Assembly (NCBI GenBank): GCA_022225965.2
Contig: JAKJXP020000006.1
Location: 496,001-560,000, forward strand
DNA length: 64,000 nt
DNA from: Diatrype stigma
Taxonomy: Eukaryota; Ascomycota; Sordariomycetes; Xylariales; Diatrypaceae
Direction: 5' to 3'
Both the position numbers and the translations under genes were made by a program. Position 1 is the stretch's first letter. Each line of letters begins with the position of its first letter. Positions 47,001-58,521 of the stretch are shown here, in pieces. The notes beneath the pieces are model-generated. The model was given only the letters and a program-made list of their open reading frames with translations. It had not been told where the DNA came from and ran no database searches.

Positions 47001-49408
47001 ACCTTCAAGCAAAACAGTCTCACAAGCCCATCTTCAACCGTCTTTCTCCGGAGGTCGGGCTCGCCTTCAGCCATCTCGCGAATCCAGTCGGCAATGCCGC
47101 TCAAAGCCCAGGGCTCTGTGCATGAACGAACATCAACGATGGTAAGTTTCTCCGGCTGGAACTTGCGTCGTCTCCCACTGGGCAATGTTATCACATCATA
47201 GCCGGCTGTGATTGGCGGCGTGGCCGGATCGTAACTTTCGTATGCTACGCTCTGTTGGCCCATTGACTGCTGTCTCAAGTGCTTGATGCGGTTCCGTTCC
47301 TCCGCAGCATCGGTTTTGGACCTTCCCGGGGGCTGGACCTGTGGGGAGGTGTTGTGATTGGACAGTGAGATGGATCTTTCGACTTGTAGCTGCTGAGCAT
47401 TCTGGCCATAATGAGCATCCGGTCCAGTGTACGGACGCGAGTCCATACTATGCGAGTACCCATGTTGGCTTCGATTTGGAGTATTGATGGATAGCATAGA
47501 GCTACTGTCGGATGTCGGAACTGGTGGTAGCGGTCGATTGGTCATGCCAGGGTGATAGAACATATCCGGGTAATCGTCTTTGAGCTCAGATTCGCTGCTG
47601 CTTTGCCTCGATTGGAGGGAGACACGTTCGTCCCCTTCATCAAAACTAAGCCGATGAGCGGGGGGCGACTGCAGACCACCGGTATCGCCATAGTCCACAT
47701 CCGCCTGCTCGAAGGCAGGGTACTGGTTGCTGTCATGGCTTCTTTGGGAGGCATGCGCCCTTCGAACCGGAGAAGCTTGTGGTTCTAAGGGGTTCACATC
47801 ATGCATGGGGGGCGAAGCGAGGTTGTCGTCGTATGCTAGGTTTCCCGCATAGCCTCCACCTGCAAGACCGAGGTCCATGGCGTAATCGCTGTCGCTGCCA
47901 GACTCCTCCTTATGGGTCGGCAGGGCAGGCTGGATGGATACCTCCGGTTGGCCGACATATGGGAATGACACGCCGGCGCCGGGCCCACTAAATAGACGGT
48001 CATCTTCCTCGGCTTGTTGCAAAGCGTAAGCTCCCGCAGCACCTTCCGGGTCGCTTTCATCACCATCGTCATGTTCTTCCGGGGTCGCGTATGGGTCGTC
48101 AGAGTGGTTTCTGCCGAGGGTGGAGGCATTCGATAAGTACCGATTGACACCCGTGTCGTCTTGGGTGGCCAGAGTAGTAGCAGTGGAACGGTAACTCGCG
48201 TTGGATGTCAAACGACGCAGATTCTGCAAGTCGTTATCAGGGACGAATCCGTTGTGTTGGTCGAAGCCACTTGGTCGCCCTCCTCGTGAACCGTTCTCCG
48301 CTGCTAGTTCCGCCTCAAGGTCTCGTATGAGATTATCTGGGTCAGTATATTCATTGCCATTCGGCCCATATTGCTCTTCTGGAATGTCATCGGTGGGCCT
48401 ACTCGGCAGGGGCGCGTTTGTCGGATGTCGCGCCAGGCTTGTCGATGACTGCGAATGAACCGGCGGAGAAGGTAGTGGAGAAGTTGATGAACCTGATCTT
48501 GCCCGATTCAAGAAAGAATGCGGATCGTTAGCCGAATAGTTGGGGCCTACGGGTATCTGGGAATATGTGGGATAAGGGGCTTGTGATGTTGCCGAGGAGA
48601 ATGAAGTCGTCGTGGGGGTTGGGCTTGCGGCAGGATTCGAATAGCCAGGAGAGTACTGCGCGTAGGAAGGCTCGATACCCTGGGTATGCGGAGGAAATCC
48701 AGGGCTTGTGGCCGCAGAATATGTAGCACCGGGGGTCGGCTGGTCGTAGGCCGCATATGGGTTTGTCACCTGGGCGAATTGCGTCTGGTGTGCGGGAGGA
48801 GAAGTGTAGCCAGACGGGAAGTAAGGTGATTGTGGTACGGGTGGTGACCCATAAGCCTGTGTGTTGTTATCATATCCATTATAACCTGAGTAGGTCGAAT
48901 GGCGTTGGGGAACGGCCGCGGCAGCAGAGTAGGCAGCCGGGTTATAGGGTGCAGGTGTGAAAGCAGACGGAGTCGTGGGACTATAAGAAGAGGGAGTCCC
49001 GTTAGTCGGTTGCGTCCATCTGTTCCCAGGGTGAGGATGGTAAGGTAGGTTGGTGGATTGAGACCTCGCGAAAGCCTGCGGATTGTAGGTGGACGGGGTT
49101 GGAGGCGTTGAAGCCTGGTACTGATGTTGATATCCCGACAAGGCGGGGGTAGAATTGGTATATATATTAGGCCTGCTGGTGTCAGGGCTTGGGCCGCCCA
49201 GAAACAATTCATCTTCTGAGGCGCCATAACCTCTTGTGTTTGGGTTCAGGGTAGGTTGGTAATTTGGACGGTCATCGCCGCTGTTGAAGCTTAACCTTCT
49301 GGCTGGATAAGCGGCCGGTGGTTCTGAGCCTGGGGGGTGGCCCGCAATAGGATACTGTACGGGAGGAACGTGGCCATACCGGCGCTGGTCATCGCCTCGG
49401 AAGGACAT
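44029..49408 (-). CDS. rom2: ROM2-type Rho1 guanine-nucleotide exchange factor
   Basis: Three exons, 49408-45809, 45751-45086 and 45027-44029, give 1754 aa. The introns are 57 and 58 nt, with donors GTGGGT and GTCAGT. Order of domains: a long Pro/Ser/Tyr/Gln-rich disordered N terminus (1 to about 740); a DEP-like domain (about 745-855, WALSGIADWIREM to GVLWQLTGNGCYSP); the DH (RhoGEF) domain (about 924-1120, LHEMVTTEETYMDQIEIL to RLQRYILLMKTVL); a split PH domain (about 1140-1325, LILQGDLQRM to VRQDWCNRIIEAK); and a citron-homology (CNH) domain (about 1330-1640). This is the architecture of Rom1/Rom2 and Rgf proteins, which load GTP on Rho1 at the plasma membrane and drive the cell-wall integrity pathway and glucan synthesis. 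The N-terminal extension makes it longer than yeast Rom2. The leader region upstream carries a hexanucleotide repeat. Confidence 0.95.
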
Positions 49409-49705
49409 GGTTGCAGTAGACCTGAGGCTTTGCGACGAGCCTGAACGAGCCTGCTCTCGATATCACAAAGGACGAGGGCCGTGGTGGCCTTCGGGACAAT
49501 AGACAATCGGCAAATATATCCCTTAATTTACCCTGCGCTGCGCATAGCGCGTCGTTGTCGGGCACCTAAGCGGCGAGGAAAGCAAAAGCGACCGTCGATA
49601 TCGCATTGATATGGATTGTGTATAGTTGGTAGGCGACGAGTGTGGTCGCTGTTGTGGTCGCCTTGGTCCAAGTTGTGGTTGTGGTTATAATTGCTGCTGT
49701 TGCTA

Positions 49706-49763
49706 TCGCTGTCGCTGTCGCTGTCGCTGTCACTGTCAGACTGTCACTGTCACTGTCACTGTC
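49706..49763. repeat. Hexanucleotide repeat in the ROM2 leader
   Basis: About four copies of cgctgt are followed, after a short interruption, by about four copies of cactgt. It lies about 300-355 bp upstream of the ROM2 start codon, so it is in the promoter or 5'UTR. Confidence 0.85.
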
Positions 49764-50839
49764 TTAGACGCCCCAACTAGCCTAATCTCATATCCATCTA
49801 GGCGGGTTCAGACGACATGCACAAAGCACCAGTAGGAATTGTATCGAAACCGAAGGTCTGTAATGGAGTCGAGGATATACGATGAGAGATGTTTGGAAAT
49901 GGTACTTCTTGCCGTTTTGACGTAATGGGATTCTATACAGTATAGTAGGAGCTCCGGGGCGCAGCAGATGTTGACGTGGTAAGGTCGTCTCAATAAGTAA
50001 TGATAGCTAGGGAGGGCTGGAGGGTCGGACCTTGGTGGGTTGTATACTTGTATAACTACTAACAGAACCAGGTGTGGGTTGTGGGCATGGCTGATCGTCG
50101 CGGCGGTCGTATTGCAGCAGCTTAAAGGTCAGATAGGCATGGGAGGGGTGCAACGTTAGGTATTGTACGTCTGTAGCGTGTAGCGTCGTAAGTTTGGCTC
50201 TTTGGGCACCTCGGTGCTTGGGTAGCTGATAACACAGGAAGAATGTCAATCTCCAAATTCATTCAGGACCTCTCTACAAAAGCAACGAGGCCGAGCTGAC
50301 TGACTGATCACTATGATTACTTACCCGCGTAGGTTGGGAATGTAGGTACGATATGTATTGTAGGTGCGCAGACTCACGACAACTACCTCCTGGTTCAACT
50401 CCCTTCCGCACAAGAGGCAATCTCTAATACCTTAGGTAATATTGAACGAGACAGGTCCGAGCTTCACCTCGAGGAGTAAACGAATGTAACTAGGAAAACT
50501 CTTGAAAATGCGATAAGAGCCTCAGGCAGAGTGAGTGGTGGGTGGTAAATACTACACATTCATACCTTGATGTGAATGCGACCAGGTTCTGTCGGGTTTG
50601 GAAGAAGCAAGGCAGGCAGACTGGCAGACGGACCTGTTGCTCATGGGAAAGGTATAATCATCAAAAGATCAAGTGCCCTGCAGATGTCCAACGTCTAATA
50701 ACTGACACTGCTAACAATAGGTAGGTAGGTGCCTTAGGTAAGTAGGTACCTAAGCAGCTAAGGTAGGTAGTTGAGCTAACTTTTGAGTTGTGCAAGCATT
50801 CCTTCGCTGTTGAAATTGGCGTGGAAAGTGGATGATGTG

Positions 50840-50875
50840 ATCAACCCCCGGGCAGCAGCAGCCCCCGGGGTTGAT
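50840..50875. repeat. GC-rich inverted repeat with CAG loop
   Basis: The arms ATCAACCCC-CGGG and CCCCGGGGTTGAT are complementary apart from one bulge and are separated by CAGCAGCAG. It is isolated between genes. It could form a strong hairpin or be a palindromic binding site; no downstream T run marks it as a terminator. Confidence 0.75.
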
Positions 50876-51556
50876 GTGTTCATGGGCTACCTAGTAATGA
50901 GGGCCGGCATTTAAGCAGTCTAGGTACTCACCTAACACTGTATTTGTAGGGCTATTGCGTGCCTGGAAGCATAGTGCTGAGGTCTGTTGCACACATGGCA
51001 CGAAAGGATAACGGCAAAGGGCGGAAAGTGAAGGCCTGAGCGCATGGCTAAGAGTACTACTAAACCGTTAGTTGTTTAGTCGGCCTAGCGGGTAGCTACA
51101 ATAGGTACTTGTACTACATACTATACCTACAAGGTAAGCATAAGGCAGGGCGGGGCTGGGCTGAATTCGGGATGAATTTGCTGAACAGCTGGACAGCGGG
51201 ACAGCTGGACTCCGACCACCGATAGGCAAAATGTACATACATATGTAGGTAGGTAACGGATAGGATAGAATCATACCCGCTTGCTATCATGACCCCTATT
51301 GCCATGTCTTGCTATTACTTAGATATCGTACCTACCTCATTCCTGCTTATACGCTGATTTCTCCTGCCTGTAGTTATGTAGGATGTTCTTTCATATAAAG
51401 GGTAGGGTTATTACCATGGCTCCAGAATCAAGGCAAAGTACAGGCATCCCCAGCTAGGCCAAGCCACAACGTGTTCGGCGTTCACTGTCGTGTCACCGCC
51501 GCGCATTATTGGGGGCGATGTGGTGTCACGGAATCAAAGAAACCTTCGGCATGTCC

Positions 51557-51582
51557 GTATGTATGTATGTATGTATGTATGC
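51557..51582. repeat. TATG microsatellite
   Basis: About six copies of the tetranucleotide in intergenic DNA; no gene nearby. Confidence 0.8.
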
Positions 51583-52346
51583 AGGCGGCACGGAGTCAGC
51601 CTCTTGATCGTACCTTGAGTTTCGGATATGCTAGCGATACTCAAGACCTTGGATTCCAGCTCAGTGGCCTGTGGTTTTGCTATGAAGGCCATATGTCGCC
51701 GCCAACTCGAAATGGTTCCTCACGTCCTTCAGTGATCGAATTATTAGAGATCTGTTTATACCATACACCAGTATTCAGAGGCTGTGTTGGGCAACTTGAT
51801 TATCCATAGTAGCATCTTCGCAAACCCCCCCCCTGGGGAAAACGATTGGTTACAATACGCATGCGATGCTTGACTTCCAGTTGCTCTACTTTGTGAGCTG
51901 GGCTGTTTCAGAGTTAATGGCATGTAAGATGAACGTCACACAGCATACAGCATACAGCTAGCTGGATATTCTGATAAGTATGTGCCTGTTTGAGCACCAA
52001 AGAAACGCGACGTATGCATAGAGGAGGCCGCCATGGTCGTTACACGGCATCTCTGTTCAAGGGAGGGTTGGCCAAAAACCAACATTAGTCGAAGAGCTAT
52101 GTCAATTGCTCCATACAGGTGGTACCCCTTTCAAGCTACCAAAGTCAAGACCAAAATTTGGGTATAAGGCGTTGTCTATATCTCGAGTTGAGGCCAGAGA
52201 TTCAGTTCTATCCAGACATATGATTTCAAGCCGTCTTCAGATTGGGAAGGGCTGAGTAGAGAATAGAGATATCAACTAGCCGGTGTGGTTGTCGTGTGCT
52301 GTCGCCCGGAGTGGGCCCCGGAGGGACAGAACAGCTGCTAGATAAA

Positions 52347-52364
52347 GGGGGGGGGGGGGGGGGG
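52347..52364. repeat. 18-base G homopolymer
   Basis: An uninterrupted run of 18 G in intergenic DNA. A similar 17-base run lies inside the MITE at 6268-6284. Run length may be affected by sequencing error. Confidence 0.75.
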
Positions 52365-53898
52365 ATGGCTCTTGTATAGCTGTGAAAGCCCCCACTAGTG
52401 TATATATGGGATCCATAGGTTCCCTACAGTATAGCTCCCTATCTAGTACATTATCCCGTACATCATTCTCTAACGATGCTAGACCCCTATTTCCGAAGAA
52501 AGACATCGGCAAAACGGATGCTGTAGGGTGCGGTCACTTATTGTCACTAGTTACTCAACGGGGATCACGAGTGTTGGAATACAGATAAGTTTGGGTTTAA
52601 ACCTATCTACGTTTCGTTGCCGTGGAGCTCGTGAATGAATAGGGGTGAGTGGAATCTCGGCCTCTCCCGCTGTCGCCGCCGTTCCGAGCAATAGAGAAGA
52701 CACTTCTTTCTCGGATCGGAAGGCTGGAGGCGCTCACCTTCGGCGTGTCATCGTTGTAGCATGATACCTAGGAATGTATGCATGGAGTCGTAACGCGGGT
52801 ATACATGGAGGCGTGAGGAATAATTTACGTCGGCATACTGTTGCGTGTAGCAAAGGAGACAAATCCCGCTGATAGTATTCATTAATCGCTTGTACTAAGC
52901 AACGACTCTCACGCGTTGGACGACGTGTTGTAGGTATCGCATCTAGGTGCCGCACGCCGCCCGCCGCCTCTGTCTCCGCTGGCGGTGGCGGCGTGGAGAA
53001 GGGGGAGAAGAAGTCGGCGGTAAATGGACTGCGCTAGTAACTCCTGGGTGCGACTCGCAGTGGGGAGGCTGCGGCCAGCGGCAAGGGGTAACTTGCTTCT
53101 CGCGATGCGGGTGGGGATGGGGTGAGGACGAGGCGGTGCGGTGGGTAGCGGGCGTTTGGAAGCAACGATGATAGAGATGAGGTGAGGTGAGTAGTGGGTG
53201 GGCAAGTGACTGACTGACTAGACCCGTAGGAGTATGAGCCGTGCGTATGTGATATGATGTGAAGAGGGATCGGAAAGGCGCAGTGAAGCGAAGAGAAGGG
53301 AAAAGGGGGAGGGCGAGATGAGACAATCAGGTAAGACTGTACCCTCGGATCTAGAGATAACTGTAAGCATGTGGTAGGGTAAAGTAAGTTCACCCTTTCG
53401 CTCAATAATCATGGAATTTTTCCTATTTCGCGTGCTCACAACGAAGCGAGCCATTTCAATAGTGAGACCCATGAAGGGAATATGAAGTCCTTACTCCCGG
53501 TTTCTCCAGTAAGACCAATGCTTTAAACCGCGTTGATACTTGCTATTCTCATATACCAAGTAAAACTACTTCTCATGCCTCACTTGTGTTATATCATGCC
53601 TTTCACAAAGGTACTCCGTATCCAGAAGTCTTGAACGAAGACTCGATTCCCGCCCATTCATCATGCAACCAACGGCTTATGCTTTGATTTGCTAAATCTA
53701 GGCTACCTGGTAGACCTTTTTTTCTTCTTCTCTTTTCCCCTTCCCCAATGCTATATGCATCACAACAATCGCCTGCTCGATACCTAAGCTTATGCCTGCT
53801 ATGTATGACAAGACAAAACGGCAAAAAGGAAAGAAAGGGAAGGAACCCGACCGACCCATCACATGTAATACATAATGGTTGAGTAAGTAGGTACCCAC

Positions 53899-56556
53899 TT
53901 AGTCCTCGGTGATGTCGCCGTACTCCCACATGCCGAGCCTCTCGCTCTTGGCCTGGCTCTCGACCTCGCGCAGCTTCTTGAGCACCTCGGCGGACGCGGC
54001 GCCGCGCTCCCAGGCCTTGAGCTTAGTGGGGACGAGGGCCTGGCCGTTCGCCACGATCTCGCGGTTGAGCGAGTCGGCGAACGTGTTGCCGCCACCGCCG
54101 CTGCCGCTCTGCGCGTCGAACAGGGTGATGTAGGTCAGGCCCTCCTTGGCGTCGACGTAGTCGTAGCTGGCGACGAGCCGGCGGCCCTCGGTCGCCTCGG
54201 CGATGAAGTCCAGCGCGTCCTGGAAGTAGTGGGGCGCCGTCGGCAGCTGGATGAAGGACAGGACGGCGTCGGTCGCCTGGGGCTTCAGCTTCTGCGTCGA
54301 GAACTGCGGCTGGTCGAGCGCGCGCAGCTGCGACCACGGCTGCTTCTCCGTGTTGCCGTAGTCGATGTAGACGACGTCGGCCACCTTCGCGGCCCGGTCG
54401 TTCGATCGGATGCGGGCGCGGTACCACTGGCCGTCGGCGCTGAACTTGGCAGCGACGAGATCGCCGGCCTTGGGCGCGTTGCCGAGGGGCTTGTTGTTCT
54501 TCGAGTCGATGTGGAATTTCTTGAATTCGCTCATCATCGTCTCGAGCGCTGCCGTGCCCGATCCGACCTGCTGGATCTTTAATCTGCCACTCGAGTCGAT
54601 GTTGGTGACTACTACTTCACGGTAATCCAGAGACTTCTTGTCGGTAGGTGCTGAATCGTTAGCCGTGTCTGCAGGAGCAGCCTCCTCCTCGTCCTCGTCT
54701 TGCGATGGGTCCCAGTCATGCCAGAGCCCCTTACGGGCCTCCTTAGCCCGTTTTTCGGCGGCTAGCAGCTCGTTGGCGTTGCCCGCCTTCTCAGCAGAGT
54801 ACTGGTGGACAGAGGCAAGACCCTCCTCAACGAGAACTTTCGCAAAGCTTTCGCGGTTGATATACAAGTCGCCAATGAAACCGCCGACTTTGTCGATGTC
54901 ATGGATATCGATCTCGCAATCGCGCTGATTGCATCTGCGGTTTGCTAGGTCTAGAGCTTCTTGTCCGAAAGGCTCACCCTTCTCTTGCGGCAATCGAGGT
55001 GCTCTTGGCGCACGGACACCGGCAAGAACCATGGTAAGCTTGACTCCTTCCCGGGGGATCAGGATCGTGAAACGTGAGCCAGCCTTGCAGAAGTCGACGA
55101 TGGCAGGGACCTTCTTTTGGCGAGCAAGAGTGGAGAGTTGGATCTTGGCCTTTTGGACGGACTCGGATACATCTACGTAAGTCCTCGCCTTCGAGGCCTT
55201 TCCGGACCATATGCCCTTCTTCTCTTCCCTGGCCTTCTCCTGTGCAGCGAGCAGCTCATCGTAGTTTGGGGCTCTGTCGGTGTCATCCTTTCGGTGGCGA
55301 ATGACCGATGCCCAGCCATCCTGAACCAACTGTAGGTTGATATTCTTGTCCTTCTCGGTGATGGTCGCAACGTCTCGAGCTTCAAACCCTTCGCTTGCAG
55401 GCTTCGAACCATCGACCGAAACCTTGACATGCTTACCGATGAGTTTCTTACGAAGGTATTCCTTTGCGTCATCTCTAAAAGGTGCCTCGGATGGCTCGCC
55501 AGTCCGTGGTCCGCGAACACTGCTGAGGCTAATTCGCTTCTCGGCGCCGTTCTTTGTGCGAACAAAAATAGTGTCGGCAGATACGACCTTGGAGACGATC
55601 ATGTCAGAGGAGCTGCTTTCACCCTTGGCCACATGGTGCTTGTGCAGGCGGAGGTTAGCCGCCTGGGCCTTCTTTTCGGCCGCACGAAGGGGAGCCATCT
55701 TGCTACCGAGCAGGGTGGAATGGAAGTCGTTGCATCGCGCAAGTCCATCGGCAAGTAGGAATTCGGCGATACTTCCCCGTGGGTGGATTACGGACGCGAT
55801 AAGCTGGCCTTGTGGGCTGAGGCCAACAATTTCAACCTTCACATCACGCTGCAATAATCGCTGTTCGACGAATGCTCGTGCCTCGTTTCCGAATTCTTCC
55901 GCCGGCTGCGTTTCGCCATTAGATTGGTTCACTCTTTCAGTGGAAGGTGCCCGGATGCCGGCAACAAGTGTCATGACTTGGAGGTGTTTCTTGTCCGAGA
56001 GCTTCAGGCGCACGAGCAATCGATCGCCGCTCAGCACGCGTTCCACCACTCCATCGACCGACTTGCCCTTCCACTGGTTGATGAACTCAGGCCCGCCCAG
56101 ATTGTTCTGAACCTCAATGATCCCTCCAACGCCAGCCCAAAGCCCGCTTCCTTCATCCTTGGCCTGAGCTTCCAGAGAGCGAAGAGTCTCGAGCCGCTGT
56201 AGCACCTCTTCGGACTCCTCCTTGCGGCCGGCATCCTCTCTGACCTTGAGCCAGCCAGCCTTTACGGGATCGTCCGGGAAATGGGGGCCGTCTTTCAATT
56301 CGGCCACACCATACTCTCGTCCAGACGTCGGGATGGTATACAGCACTGTGCAACGCACGGCCTTTCCGACGACCAGACCTCTTAGGTATTCGCGCGACTG
56401 GAAGGCGAATGGCTCATCGCCATCTCTACTGAGGCGCGGACTAGAGACGAAAGCCAACGAGAAGATACGTTCCGCATTGGGGTTGGCGGGGTTGGTCAGC
56501 ACCAACGTATCACCGCTCAAGACGGATTTCACGTTGGCCACGAATTGTTTAGCCAT
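53899..56556 (-). CDS. SND1: Tudor-SN / SND1 (staphylococcal nuclease and Tudor domain protein)
   Basis: A single 885-codon exon. Four full staphylococcal-nuclease-like domains are visible: about 1-147 (ANVKSVLSGDTLVL to GSGLWAG), about 165-313 (GVVERVLSGDRLLVRL), about 325-470 (IVSKVVSADTIFV to KKGIWSG) and about 500-650 (AIVDFCKAGSRFTILI to ARKGLWHDWD). They are followed by a Tudor domain at about 700-760 (GDLVAAKFSADGQWYRARI, VVYIDYGNTE) embedded in a fifth partial SN domain ending SERLGMWEYGD. This is the complete architecture of SND1/p100. Members are conserved RNA-binding proteins linked to RNA stability, stress granules and, in some organisms, RNA silencing. Substitutions in nuclease active-site positions vary between domains and I do not predict activity. 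A probable 5'UTR intron lies upstream. Confidence 0.96.
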   Translation of the reverse strand: MAKQFVANVKSVLSGDTLVLTNPANPNAERIFSLAFVSSPRLSRDGDEPFAFQSREYLRGLVVGKAVRCTVLYTIPTSGREYGVAELKDGPHFPDDPVKAGWLKVREDAGRKEESEEVLQRLETLRSLEAQAKDEGSGLWAGVGGIIEVQNNLGGPEFINQWKGKSVDGVVERVLSGDRLLVRLKLSDKKHLQVMTLVAGIRAPSTERVNQSNGETQPAEEFGNEARAFVEQRLLQRDVKVEIVGLSPQGQLIASVIHPRGSIAEFLLADGLARCNDFHSTLLGSKMAPLRAAEKKAQAANLRLHKHHVAKGESSSSDMIVSKVVSADTIFVRTKNGAEKRISLSSVRGPRTGEPSEAPFRDDAKEYLRKKLIGKHVKVSVDGSKPASEGFEARDVATITEKDKNINLQLVQDGWASVIRHRKDDTDRAPNYDELLAAQEKAREEKKGIWSGKASKARTYVDVSESVQKAKIQLSTLARQKKVPAIVDFCKAGSRFTILIPREGVKLTMVLAGVRAPRAPRLPQEKGEPFGQEALDLANRRCNQRDCEIDIHDIDKVGGFIGDLYINRESFAKVLVEEGLASVHQYSAEKAGNANELLAAEKRAKEARKGLWHDWDPSQDEDEEEAAPADTANDSAPTDKKSLDYREVVVTNIDSSGRLKIQQVGSGTAALETMMSEFKKFHIDSKNNKPLGNAPKAGDLVAAKFSADGQWYRARIRSNDRAAKVADVVYIDYGNTEKQPWSQLRALDQPQFSTQKLKPQATDAVLSFIQLPTAPHYFQDALDFIAEATEGRRLVASYDYVDAKEGLTYITLFDAQSGSGGGGNTFADSLNREIVANGQALVPTKLKAWERGAASAEVLKKLREVESQAKSERLGMWEYGDITED

Positions 56557-58521
56557 CTTGACAGTCCAGAACGAAGAAACTTGTAGACGAGAGAAATGGT
56601 CGAAGACTCCTTAGAAACCTGCTGATTTAGTTAGTAAAGTGGTTTACTTCAGGATGCATCTTGCTTGAACAAATATAATTATTTGGGTATAGGATAGACG
56701 AATGATGTGGAAGTAAGGCTAGGAACAAAGTGAATACAGAATGGTTATGATTGGTCAGTTTGTAAATGGGCATTGTTTGATACCAACACTTGACTGATGG
56801 TGAATGGGTGTGCTGTGTTAGAGTAGAACATGAGATTATCCGTATCAAACAATGCAGCAATAGGGGGGTCTGCTACTGTCAAGGTGTGGTCTGATTGCAG
56901 GGCAGCCAAGTCAAATATTGGTGAGATCCTAACCCTACCTTGGTCATATGCCGTTGTTCACAGCGAGAAAGGGTCTCAACTTGTTCAGGAATATTCCAGG
57001 GGTGTAGTAAGTGGAAAGGTTGTGTGAGTAGGTACATAAAGACAAGGCAGGAAGCATATGAGGGGAGTATAGGTAATCAAGCTAGGGGGTCAACGCCGAC
57101 CAGAAGAATGTACCAGCTGAAGAAGGGAAGAATAGGCGTATATGCCAGATCTCGAGATGCAATATCACTTGCATCGTGTGATTTATATGGGATGTAGTAG
57201 GTACGAAATGCAGGCATGGTGTTTGTCATGTACAAAGGGAAAGGCATGGCGGATGATGGGGGTGGAAGGGGTGCAAAACTTACGTCTTCAAAACTGCAGT
57301 AATGACTTACTCCAAGAAGAACTCGTTATACTATGTAATAGCGAATTACCAAAGAAAAGGAAACTTGCTAACCAGATTGTCCAAAACGATTCTGTAGTAG
57401 CTGAGGCTTTCTCCAAGTGTCGTGTGTGCCCTCGTGTGTGTGTGCCCAGTGCCTCGAATTTGACAGCTTTCCTCATTCGTTTGTGGGGACAACAAGGCAG
57501 CCTAGCACCCTAGGGACCTCCAGGGCTCATGGCGAGTCTATTCTGCAGGTGGCAACAGCCAGCGACAGGTTAGCGACAGGTTGGTGACACTCGATTAATG
57601 AACCCAACCAACTCCAGTTGCCCAGCTACCCAGCTAACCTACTCCAATCTTGGCAGGGACTCGCCCGCCGCTGCTTTATAGCTTGATCGTTGATGTAAGA
57701 GCTCAAGCTAGGGCGGGGAACGCTGCCGTGTCAGCGTATCGATAGTTACCTAGGTAGGTACTAACTAGCATTTTCAAGACACAGCACAATGGCATGCCCC
57801 TATTGTAACTAACGATAATATCTGTTATGTTATTACGTAGGTAAAACCTAGGTTTCATACAACCAAACTACTGTTTCAATCTACCAAAGATATCTTCTTT
57901 TTGAAAGACATACTTGTTAAACGAATGGAGGCGAATATTGGTCTCTCTATCTATGTGCTGTACCGTACTTGTATGGGATAGGGGCGGGGTGCCTATCATC
58001 ACGTACTGCACTTACATGTATGTCGAATTCTACTCAAGATAGGATCAACGTTAGGAACATACTTAGTTAAGAAACAACAAACCATGCCATATCTGTTTTT
58101 GTCTTTGATAATGAAGGTTAAACTTGGCTACTAATACAATGCGTCTACGTACAATTGCATCGGGCTGCCTACTTTAGATGTCACGATTGGAGTACCAAGG
58201 TGGACGGGGCCATGCCACGGAGCACGTTCACTCGATGCACCAGTTCAGGGGGTCAGGGGTGACGAACCTGCAAGAGACACCTACGTACAATTACATGCAC
58301 TTCGGACTGCAGTCGATGCGCTAACTAATCTACGCGAGCGACAGTTGTTTGGTTTCACAGTTGTATTGACTATAGACGTGCTCTGAGATGGAATTGCTTG
58401 AAATCAGAGAATGCATCTTTTCCAAGCCTCGGGATCATCTTGTCCTCTTACGGTTTTACCAACCGGGGCGCTAGCAAACGGTCTCTCGGTCCTTGAGAGT
58501 TGAGAGTTCGCATCAAACGGC
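56557..58521. other. Intergenic region with probable 5'UTR intron of SND1
   Basis: Between the SND1 start and the SOD1 stop there is no protein-like frame. On the minus strand a GACGTAAGT donor at about 57283 and a branch-like CTAACTAA followed by ATCAGCAG at about 56626 suggest a 5'UTR intron of about 650 nt for SND1. A TTACCTAGGTAGGTACT palindromic tract lies at 57746-57763. The splice reading is inference. Confidence 0.45.

Larger units (their letters stand above)
49409..53898. other. 4.5-kb gene-free stretch upstream of ROM2
   Basis: The leftmost few hundred bases are the ROM2 leader, including the GTCGCT/GTCACT hexamer array at 49706-49763. Further right there is a GC-rich hairpin at 50840-50875, AGGTAGGTA and TAGGTACCTA strings at 50716-50776, a TATG microsatellite at 51557-51582 and an 18-base G run at 52347-52364. 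Open frames at 52900-53500 on the minus strand are proline/serine-rich and lack motifs. No gene is supported. Confidence 0.5.

Noticed and set aside
53909..56614. Many frames of 70-260 codons opposite or shifted within SND1
   Set aside because: The 885-codon SND1 frame explains the whole stretch with full domain structure; the others have no motifs.
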